Assembly (NCBI GenBank): GCA_035529735.1
Contig: DATKWE010000225.1
Span: 1-24,866, forward strand
Reading direction: 5' to 3'
DNA: 24,866 bases
From: JAAXQD01 sp035529735
Lineage (GTDB): Bacteria; Desulfobacterota; Desulfobacteria; Desulfobacterales; UBA11574
The notes beneath the pieces are model-generated. The model saw nothing but the letters and a program-made list of their open reading frames with translations, was not told the DNA's origin and did no database searches. The translations under genes were made by a program, and so were the position numbers. Of this stretch, positions 1 to 5,536 are shown in pieces. The stretch's first letter is position 1. Each line of letters opens with the position of its first letter.

Positions 1-299
1 TATACATTTTCCACCAACTTTTTGGTGACCTCATAGTAGTTCTTGTCGTCCAAGCAGCCGTGTTCACGGTCAACCACCTTCTGAACAATAGAGCATGTGT
101 AGCGATCGACAAAACGAAGAATCCGTGACTGGGAAGTTTTGCGAAACGTTGCCGCTTCACTTTCAGATATATTGAGTTCTTTAGCAATATCAGCGACTAA
201 ATTTTTGCCGATGTATTCGTAACCAAGTTTTTCCGCGACCACCGATGCGACCTTTTCACCTTCAGTGCCAAATTCTTTGCTAATGGTAATTACTGCCAT
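1..299 (-). CDS. Cytidylate kinase-like family protein, N-terminal part (runs off the window)
   Basis: The reading frame begins at an ATG whose complement lies at 297-299 and stays open for 99 codons to the window edge, so the C-terminal part is missing. The start MAVITISKEFGTEGEKVA followed by a 'EKLGYEYIGKNLV' stretch matches the N-terminus of the cytidylate-kinase-like family (usual form 'ITISREFGSGG..IA..LAEKLGY'). In that family the glycine-rich loop binds nucleotide; here it is G-T-E-G-E-K, a diverged P-loop. A strong ribosome-binding site, GGAGGG, sits 5 bases before the ATG and fixes the start. The true substrate of this family in anaerobes is unknown, so no nucleotide specificity is claimed. 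Confidence 0.75.
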   Translation of the reverse strand, partial: MAVITISKEFGTEGEKVASVVAEKLGYEYIGKNLVADIAKELNISESEAATFRKTSQSRILRFVDRYTCSIVQKVVDREHGCLDDKNYYEVTKKLVENV

Positions 300-621
300 G
301 AAACCCTCCTTTTACCCCATCAGTTCCCTGCGTCGATGCTTTTGTCAGAATTAATTTTATTCACGTTGTTTTCCCCGATAAAACGATTTGCCCGCCGATC
401 GAGTTCTCCCAATTATTTTTTGCATGAAAAATCTTTAACGGACTTGTAAACGTTCTGGCTTTAATCATGAAAACCCTCCATATCTTCAATGATCGGGCAT
501 TGTCAAGGGGTTGGGGGGTAAGTTCTTAATTAAGGTGGACTCGGCAAGCTTACTTTCACTCTCCGAATACCGATACCTCACTTTTACAGGGCCAGGTTCT
601 GCTGCTTAAGCTATCAAGAAG
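300..621. other. Intergenic stretch between two minus-strand genes
   Basis: Apart from the possible 35-residue ORF at 361-468, I see no convincing gene, terminator hairpin or tRNA here. A run GGGGTTGGGGGG occurs at about 508-519. A promoter for the minus-strand genes to the left probably lies between 470 and 600, but no box pair stands out. Confidence 0.5.
361..468 (-). CDS. Possible small protein of 35 residues
   Basis: An ATG at 466-468 (complement) is preceded by GGAGGGTTTTC, an excellent ribosome-binding site, and opens a 35-codon frame (start MIKARTFTSPLKIFHAK) ending in TGA at 361-363. The leader is almost the same as that of the downstream cytidylate-kinase-like gene (GGAGGGTTTC-ATG). 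I do not recognise the product with certainty. It may be a short regulatory peptide, or the truncated front of a longer small protein. The second half (after about residue 20) looks less protein-like than the first. Its position 61 bases before the next gene would allow co-transcription. Confidence 0.35.
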   Translation of the reverse strand: MIKARTFTSPLKIFHAKNNWENSIGGQIVLSGKTT

Positions 622-840
622 TTACACGGACTCCACGCTGATTATTTCCGGAATCTGCTTCTTAATATACCGCTCTATGCCCTGTTTGAGTGTCATCTGG
701 GACATGGGACAACCGGCACAGGCACCTTTTAATCTGACTTTGACAATATTATTTTCCACATCAACAAGTTCCACATCTCCACCATCTGCCTGAAGAGATG
801 GTCTGACATCATTTAACGCTTTTTCAACTTTTTCTCTCAT
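622..840 (-). CDS. NifU C-terminal-domain Fe-S scaffold protein
   Basis: A 72-residue protein consisting of just the NifU-type C-terminal domain. The signature is visible: 'ALNDVRPSLQADGGDVELV' followed by 'KGACAGCPMSQMTLKQGIE', where C41 and C44 form the CxxC that holds a transient Fe-S cluster in this family. Such stand-alone domains (Nfu type) carry clusters to apo-proteins in the cytoplasm. The frame could be extended 13 codons upstream to 879, but the ATG at 838-840 has AAGGAG ten bases before it and starts exactly where the domain normally begins (MREKVEKALNDVRP), so I chose it. It follows korB by 73 bases on the same strand and may be co-transcribed; the adjacent Fe-S enzymes would be natural clients (inference). 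Confidence 0.88.
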   Translation of the reverse strand: MREKVEKALNDVRPSLQADGGDVELVDVENNIVKVRLKGACAGCPMSQMTLKQGIERYIKKQIPEIISVESV

Positions 841-913
841 TAGATTTACGCTCCTTATTCTGTTGAATTCGAATTGCATCTGGGGTCGGAAAGTTTTTTG
901 TCAAAACACACCA

Positions 914-1774
914 TTATATATGTTTTTCGAGGACCGGCCGAATATCCCCGGGTGTTAATTGGACAGGAATCCTTCCTTTCAAAAGTTTCTCCTCATAGGT
1001 AGGTTTTTTTACCTGGAAAAAAATGCCAATAGGGATCCGCTCTCCCGCTCCGTAAGCCCATTCTCCGGCCTTGACAAAAGCTGCCTTTCTATCTGAAACA
1101 TCATGATCCTGTTGGGTGAATTCATACACCCTTTCGTTGTAATAATCATAAGTGTTGAAAAAACTGAAGCACGGTTGAAGCACATCGACAAAAGAGAAGC
1201 CTTTATGGTTTATGGCGGCTTCAAACAAGGTCATAAGATGCTTTGGCTTTGCCGAATAGCCTCTGGCCACAAAAGTCGCTCCGGCGGAAATCATCAACTC
1301 AATGGGGTTCAGTGGTTCTTCGGGGCTGCCTCCGGGCGTCGACCGCCCTTTGAAGCCGGGCGGGCTGGTGGGTGTAAATTGACCGGTTGTGAGTCCGTAT
1401 ACCCTGTTGTTGTGGACAATGAAGGTCATGTCTATATTTCGCTTGGCACTGAAAATGAGATGTTCAATCCCTTCACCATAGGCATCTCCGTCACCGGCAT
1501 GGCCGATCACCGTCAAATCCGGATTGGCCAGCTTGATTCCGGTCATCGGCGGAGGTACGCGGCCATGAATGGAATAGAAACTGTTCACGTTCACATAGTC
1601 CACAATTTTAGCATGACACCCTATCCCAGAAACCAAGGCCACTTTATTAAGGTCGAGCCCTTGGTCTTTCAGATTGCCCAACACCTTTTTGATGGTGGTT
1701 AAAATGGCAAAATTACCACAGCCGGGACACCATGTATTCTGGGCATAGGTTCCTAATTCTTTAATAGTTGTCAT
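914..1774 (-). CDS. korB: 2-oxoacid:ferredoxin oxidoreductase, beta subunit (TPP-binding)
   Basis: Cytoplasmic subunit of an enzyme that oxidatively decarboxylates a 2-oxoacid to the acyl-CoA and reduces ferredoxin. At 286 residues it has the usual length. The thiamine pyrophosphate site is visible as GDGDAYGEG (about 94-102) followed by the N-N of 'VHNNRVYG'. Four cysteines match the known ligands of the single 4Fe-4S cluster of two-subunit enzymes: C16 and C19 (WCPGCGNF), C53 (GIGCHAK) and C202 (LQPCFSF). A GGAGG ribosome-binding site precedes the ATG. The start overlaps the korA stop by 4 bases (ATGA), showing translational coupling. 2-oxoglutarate is a likely substrate in an organism with citrate synthase, but pyruvate or other 2-oxoacids cannot be excluded from sequence. 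Confidence 0.92.
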   Translation of the reverse strand: MTTIKELGTYAQNTWCPGCGNFAILTTIKKVLGNLKDQGLDLNKVALVSGIGCHAKIVDYVNVNSFYSIHGRVPPPMTGIKLANPDLTVIGHAGDGDAYGEGIEHLIFSAKRNIDMTFIVHNNRVYGLTTGQFTPTSPPGFKGRSTPGGSPEEPLNPIELMISAGATFVARGYSAKPKHLMTLFEAAINHKGFSFVDVLQPCFSFFNTYDYYNERVYEFTQQDHDVSDRKAAFVKAGEWAYGAGERIPIGIFFQVKKPTYEEKLLKGRIPVQLTPGDIRPVLEKHI

Positions 1775-3423
1775 GAAAGCACCTCCTTTACGTTGTCGAG
1801 CAAAACATCTACGGTAAAGGGACGCCCGTCAAAACGTAAAATCATATCGTCAATGCAGAAACCGTGACCAGCAACAAGTTTTGCCAGTTGTCCGGTGGCA
1901 TTGACCTCCACGTCTATGATCTTATCGGCGCCGGAAAGGGCTTTTTTTAGCGCCTCTACCGGTAAAGGCTCCAATATCAGTGGTTGAACCACTTTAAGGT
2001 CAAGGGCTTCGGCCACTTCTATGCACGCCCCTTTGGTTGAACCCCAACAGAGGAGCGCGGTTTTTGAATCAGGATTTCCATATACGTTTACCGTTTCATA
2101 TTTTTCAAGCTCATCTTCCAAGGCTTTTCTTTTGCGCAGCCGTTTCCTCTGCATCCGGGCGATTGCCTCTGGTTCCTCAGTGGTAATACCGCTCTCATCA
2201 TGTTCATAGGAAGTGGCTTTAACGATTGCCGATGGATTTCCAGGAAAGGCCAGCGGTGAAATGCCGTTTTGAGTATCTGTATATCTTTTGTATTCTCCCT
2301 GGTTGTTCCAAAGAAGTGGCTTTTCCGGTTTTACCTTGTCTATATCGGCCTCGAAGCTGAATATGCTTTCGCTCAAATGTTTATCGGAAAGCACAAGGGT
2401 CGGAATCTGAAATTTCCATGCAAGGTTCATGGCCAGTCCGGTCGTGTAAAATGCCTCATCGGCATCGCCGGGGGCCAGCACCACCCTTAAAATTTCCCCA
2501 TGCCCGGCATGGACAACAAAGGCCAGATCGCCTTGCATGGTGTATGTGGGAACACCGGTACTCGGACCGGGTCTCTGAGATTCCACGATGACCATGGGAA
2601 GTTCGCCCTGTCCGGCCAGACTCAACGCTTCCGTCATCAACGCAAATCCTCCGCCGGAAGTGCCGACCATGGTTCTTGCCCCGGCATAGGCGGCACCCAG
2701 CGCCATAAGTGCAACACCAATTTCACTTTCAGGGTGTACCGTAACCACTCCCAATTCGTTTTCGTGAGCTGCCAGGTAATGGAGAATGGCCGATGCAGGG
2801 GTCATGGGATAGGCAATATACATGTTCAAACCGGCTTTGACGGCCCCGAGGGCAATGGCTTCATTGCCGGAAACCAGTGGAAGGGATTTCTGATCCAGTT
2901 TTGGCACAGACTTAGAAGGGTTTTCAATCCGGTCGTAAGCATGCCGGGCGATTTTGAGATTCAAGCCGACGTCCTTTTCTACGGCATCCATGATAACTTT
3001 TTCCAGAACAGACCATTCGAAATTTAATGCGCCGGCCAGTGCTCCGATGGCTGCGGTATTCCTCATAATCGGCTTTCCGTCGAACTTTTTGACAATTTCC
3101 ATAAAATCGAGCCCCAGGCCTTCGGCATCCGATTTTTTAGAATCATAGAGGATTATCCCGCCGGTATTGAGCCGATGTTTATGGTTTTCCACTGCATCCT
3201 GATTTAAGGCTACAATGACATCGACCGTCTCTTTGTGTGCAACGATGCGTTTTTCCGAGGCTCTGATGATGGAAAAATTGTGGCCGCCACGTATCAGAGA
3301 GGGATAATCATCATAGAAAAAAATCCGATAGCCGATTCGATTCAAAAGTCCGGCTATGAGGTGACCGGCTTGGCGGATGCCATCACCCGCTTTACCGCCA
3401 ACAAGAATCGATATCTCTTTCAT
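1771..3423 (-). CDS. korA: 2-oxoacid:ferredoxin oxidoreductase, fused gamma-alpha subunit
   Basis: A 550-residue protein in which the gamma domain (about 1-185, beginning 'ISILVGGKAGDGIRQAG') is fused in front of the alpha (pyrimidine-binding, about 190-550) domain. The alpha domain has the conserved YPMTPAS motif at 205-211, the counterpart of YPITPSS in archaeal 2-oxoacid:ferredoxin oxidoreductases. With KorB it makes the two-subunit form, which lacks the separate delta subunit carrying two 4Fe-4S clusters. Electrons therefore go from the beta-subunit cluster directly to a soluble ferredoxin; the ferredoxin gene at 3596-3790 is a plausible partner. AGGAGG precedes the ATG. The strong promoter at 3494-3521 drives this pair. 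Substrate not fixed by sequence. Confidence 0.92.
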   Translation of the reverse strand: MKEISILVGGKAGDGIRQAGHLIAGLLNRIGYRIFFYDDYPSLIRGGHNFSIIRASEKRIVAHKETVDVIVALNQDAVENHKHRLNTGGIILYDSKKSDAEGLGLDFMEIVKKFDGKPIMRNTAAIGALAGALNFEWSVLEKVIMDAVEKDVGLNLKIARHAYDRIENPSKSVPKLDQKSLPLVSGNEAIALGAVKAGLNMYIAYPMTPASAILHYLAAHENELGVVTVHPESEIGVALMALGAAYAGARTMVGTSGGGFALMTEALSLAGQGELPMVIVESQRPGPSTGVPTYTMQGDLAFVVHAGHGEILRVVLAPGDADEAFYTTGLAMNLAWKFQIPTLVLSDKHLSESIFSFEADIDKVKPEKPLLWNNQGEYKRYTDTQNGISPLAFPGNPSAIVKATSYEHDESGITTEEPEAIARMQRKRLRKRKALEDELEKYETVNVYGNPDSKTALLCWGSTKGACIEVAEALDLKVVQPLILEPLPVEALKKALSGADKIIDVEVNATGQLAKLVAGHGFCIDDMILRFDGRPFTVDVLLDNVKEVLS

Positions 3424-3493
3424 GATGTGCCTCCTGGGGTAATATTGGTGACTGTTGATAGTGCAGGATACGATTTAGCGTGTTATTGATCTT

Positions 3494-3521
3494 AATATAA
3501 TCCCACACGGTGGCATGTCAA
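3494..3521 (-). promoter_or_regulatory. korAB promoter with internal CCAC-N3-GTGG dyad
   Basis: On the minus strand, -35 TTGACA (3516-3521), 16-base spacer, -10 TATATT (3494-3499). Inside the spacer is the dyad CCAC-CGT-GTGG (3503-3513), beginning two bases after the -35 box. The cooS promoter has the same dyad in the same place. A protein bound here would block RNA polymerase, so a repressor is the simple reading (inference). Confidence 0.7.
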
Positions 3522-3595
3522 ATCTAATGTTTTCGCAGGATAAAAAGCTGCGGGGCCGGATTTGCATCTATAACCCTGACCCCGTTTAAATGGTA

Positions 3596-3790
3596 TCAAT
3601 TCTCTTCTATGATAATGGCGTCGGCGCCGCATTCATCTGCAGCCTGCCTGACAAGCGCCTCGTATTGTGTGGGGACTTCATCCACCTTAACGGTAGACTT
3701 GAGTTGATCCTCATCGTATTCGAAAACTTCAGGACATAAGTCGTTACAACGCCGATCTCCCATGCAATTTTCAGTGACTTTTACTTTCAT
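3596..3790 (-). CDS. Single-cluster [4Fe-4S] ferredoxin with aspartate ligand
   Basis: A 64-residue soluble electron carrier. The cluster motif reads C9-MG-D12-RR-C15-NDL-C19-P with C54 near the end. This copies the Pyrococcus furiosus ferredoxin pattern, where Asp14 replaces the usual second cysteine as cluster ligand; C9, D12, C15 and C54 match its ligands, and C19 matches the cysteine that pairs in its disulfide. The second disulfide cysteine is absent (L46). The frame extends 31 codons upstream, but AAGGAG lies 8 bases before the ATG at 3788-3790, and the protein then begins at the normal family start (MKVKVTENC). Located between a flavodoxin and korAB on the same strand, it could take electrons from KorAB (inference). 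Confidence 0.9.
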   Translation of the reverse strand: MKVKVTENCMGDRRCNDLCPEVFEYDEDQLKSTVKVDEVPTQYEALVRQAADECGADAIIIEEN

Positions 3791-3958
3791 CTTTTTCTCC
3801 TTTTTCAATACATTTAAAGTTTTCGTATTCCGGATCCAAAATTCGGTTACATATTTAAGTGGCTTCACTCCCGCCCAAACCATTCCCCTTAAAGGGGAGG
3901 GGCAGAAAGGGATGGATCACAATTTGAAACAGCAATTACAAAACATTTTACTTGGGGG

Positions 3959-4402
3959 TTAAGTAAACTTCTGACCAATGGCTTTTCCGTAATCCTGGCA
4001 GGCACGCGCCCCGTCATCAGTTTCCATGACCTGTTCTTTCAGATTTAATGCACCCAGATCAACCATATCCATTTTGAATACGTAAAGCATGGTGTCATAT
4101 ATCATGTCAGCAGATTCCCCACTGTGGGTATAAGACCCGAATGCGCCCCCCATCTTGCCTACCAGATTGGCTTTTTCCGCCAAGAAAAGAAATGTTTTCA
4201 TGCCTGCAGTGATATCCCGATGATAAGTGGGACACCCGAATATAAAACCGTCGTATCCTCCCATATCTTTTTCATCTTTTATTTCAGAGATTTTTTTCAA
4301 CTCCGCGGTGTTTCCGGTGAGACGGACGCCTTCAGCGATATATTCCGCCATTTTTTCCGTATTTCCGGTTCTGCTGTAATATCCGATAAGCACTTTTGCC
4401 AT
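3959..4402 (-). CDS. Flavodoxin (FMN electron carrier)
   Basis: A 147-residue flavodoxin-like protein. The FMN phosphate loop is seen as S10-R-T-G-N-T15 right after the first beta strand (AKVLIGYY). The later loops 'FGCPTYHRDI' and 'GSYTHSGES' fit the two isoalloxazine-binding regions. Flavodoxins shuttle one electron at low potential and can replace ferredoxin. The start is the ATG at 4400-4402 with GGAGG six bases upstream; a TTG two codons earlier falls inside the ribosome-binding site region and is not preferred. It sits 42 bases after rubrerythrin on the same strand, which suggests shared transcription. Some members of this family (WrbA-like) are NAD(P)H:quinone reductases, but this one is short and lacks the WrbA insert, so a carrier role is favoured. 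Confidence 0.85.
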   Translation of the reverse strand: MAKVLIGYYSRTGNTEKMAEYIAEGVRLTGNTAELKKISEIKDEKDMGGYDGFIFGCPTYHRDITAGMKTFLFLAEKANLVGKMGGAFGSYTHSGESADMIYDTMLYVFKMDMVDLGALNLKEQVMETDDGARACQDYGKAIGQKFT

Positions 4403-4444
4403 TTTCAACCTCCTTTTTTTATTTTTGAACGTCTTTGGTTTCTT

Positions 4445-4942
4445 TTAGTCCACCCTGGAAAATGCCTTGATGTTGGCCTTGCAAATCGGACAGGTTCCCG
4501 GTGGTTCATTCTCACAGGTATAGCCGCACACAGCGCAAACATAATAGCATTCCACGGCTTCAGGATTATCAAGACTGTCCAGAGCTTTCTGGTAAAGTTC
4601 GGCGTGTATTTTTTCAACTTCATTGGCATAGGTAAAGCTTCTTTCGGCTGCTTTGTCTCCTTCTGATTGTGCTGCGTCGATCATGGCCGGATACATACTT
4701 TTGAACTCATGGGTTTCACCGGCAATGGCCTCTTTGAGGTTTTCAGCGGTTGATTTTATTCCTTTGAGAACCCTCAAATGTGCATGGGCGTGGACGGTTT
4801 CAGCCTCTGCAGCCGCCCTGAAGAGTTTGGCCGCCTGAGGATAACCTTCCTGATCCGCTTTTTTTGCAAATGCAAGATACTTACGGTTGGCCTGGGATTC
4901 CCCGGCAAATGCTTCCAGTAAATTTTTTTCTGTTTGACTCAT
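4445..4942 (-). CDS. rbr: Rubrerythrin
   Basis: A 165-residue di-iron peroxidase of anaerobes that reduces hydrogen peroxide in the cytoplasm. The N-terminal ferritin-like four-helix part (about 1-128) has the expected carboxylate/histidine motifs, including 'GESQANRKY', 'AEAETVHAHAH' and 'NEVEKIHAEL'. The C-terminal rubredoxin-like part (about 130-165) has CAVCGYTC and CPICKA, giving the CxxC pair that binds the electron-transfer iron. AGGAGG stands before the ATG. It lies 14 bases after the OsmC-type gene and before a flavodoxin, so this is a compact peroxide-defence cluster; PerR- or Fur-type control would be usual, but no clear PerR box was found. Confidence 0.95.
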   Translation of the reverse strand: MSQTEKNLLEAFAGESQANRKYLAFAKKADQEGYPQAAKLFRAAAEAETVHAHAHLRVLKGIKSTAENLKEAIAGETHEFKSMYPAMIDAAQSEGDKAAERSFTYANEVEKIHAELYQKALDSLDNPEAVECYYVCAVCGYTCENEPPGTCPICKANIKAFSRVD

Positions 4943-4956
4943 ACAATTCCTCCTTT

Positions 4957-5427
4957 TTATTCAATCAAGTCTTCCATGGTCAGCTCGTGGTTGATATCAA
5001 TACAGCCGATGACACTTTGGGCCCCGGGACACAATTTCAAATAGGCTTCCAGCGCATCTTTTGCCTCTGTCCTCTTTTCCTTGGGCAATTTAAGCCGGTA
5101 ACTGACGTTAATGCGTGTAATTTTCAAAACACCGTCGACGTCTTCGATGTCGCCGGTTACGATGGCTTTAAACAGATCTCGAAAGGTCCGAATCTTTTTG
5201 CCGGCCAGCACCGCGGCCAGTGTGCCCATCATTCAGCCGCCCACAGCACCGACAATGTGATCTAACGTTGCCGCATGTTCCTTTTCCGGATCAACTTTAT
5301 AGAAATTTTTGATTCCGCCGTGGACCCCGTAATAGACCGGTTCTGCAAAACCCTTGATCACGGCTTTCCGGGTAGGCCCCATTTCTCTCGTGATCGTAAT
5401 GTGTGATGTGTGAACAATTTCACCCAT
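4957..5427 (-). CDS. OsmC-family protein with in-frame TGA, probable selenoprotein
   Basis: Two adjacent open frames in the same phase, separated only by TGA at 5233-5235, together make one 156-residue OsmC-family protein. The upstream part ends '..DHIVGAVGG' and the downstream part begins 'MMGTLAAVLAGKKI'; in Cys homologues the residue between these (pattern G-G-C-x-x-G/T-T-L) is the peroxidatic cysteine. The TGA therefore sits exactly at the catalytic position (residue 65) and is best read as selenocysteine. A probable resolving cysteine is C133 (LKLCPGAQSV). OsmC-like proteins are known among bacterial selenoproteins. A hairpin starts 12 bases after the TGA. The downstream part has no ribosome-binding site of its own. 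The start is the ATG at 5425-5427, seven codons inside the longest frame, behind AGGAGG. Role: thiol peroxidase against organic or hydrogen peroxide, next to rubrerythrin. Confidence 0.85.
5201..5220 (-). promoter_or_regulatory. Candidate bacterial SECIS hairpin after the TGA of the OsmC gene
   Basis: In the mRNA, CUGGCC (5215-5220) can pair with GGCCGG (5201-5206), six pairs including one U-G, closing an 8-base loop GCGGUGCU. The stem begins 12 bases after the UGA. Bacterial SECIS elements lie just downstream of UGA inside the coding sequence and carry a G-U in the apical loop, as seen here (GGU). Folding was done by eye; an alternative GGCAC/GUGCU stem overlaps it. Confidence 0.6.
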
Positions 5428-5445
5428 AATTTCCTCCTTGATTAT

Positions 5446-5463
5446 CACCCCGCACAGCGGGTG
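5446..5463 (-). promoter_or_regulatory. Small hairpin in the leader of the OsmC gene
   Basis: CCCGC-TGT-GCGGG forms a perfect five-pair stem with a three-base loop, extendable by flanking CA/TG, ending about 18 bases before the ATG and just upstream of the AGGAGG. It could be an mRNA-stabilising or translation-modulating structure; no run of T follows, so it is not an intrinsic terminator. Confidence 0.35.
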
Positions 5464-5470
5464 AATTATG

Positions 5471-5488
5471 TTAATGATTTTTAATGAT
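5471..5488. repeat. Two phased copies of TTAATGAT upstream of the OsmC gene
   Basis: TTAATGAT occurs at 5471-5478 and 5481-5488, exactly 10 bases apart (one helical turn), in the AT-rich region before the OsmC-rubrerythrin cluster. The same TTAATGATTT occurs in the cooS leader at 22576-22585. It is a candidate protein-binding site. Confidence 0.35.
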
Positions 5489-5536
5489 ATTCTTATTATG
5501 AGACCATCATATGGGGCGATGGTTCATGTCGATTCA

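Noticed and set aside
1103..1702. Long plus-strand frame of 199 codons opposite korB
   Set aside because: Antisense to a well-supported gene, with no ribosome-binding site or recognisable family; it is a shadow of korB codon usage.
5233..5235. TGA in the OsmC gene as an ordinary inactivating mutation
   Set aside because: It lies exactly at the catalytic Cys column and is followed by a SECIS-like hairpin; a random nonsense mutation there would be a coincidence. Not excluded without genome context.
4957..5448. Reading the OsmC region as two independent small genes
   Set aside because: The frames are directly contiguous in the same phase, the second lacks a ribosome-binding site, and each is only half of one OsmC fold.
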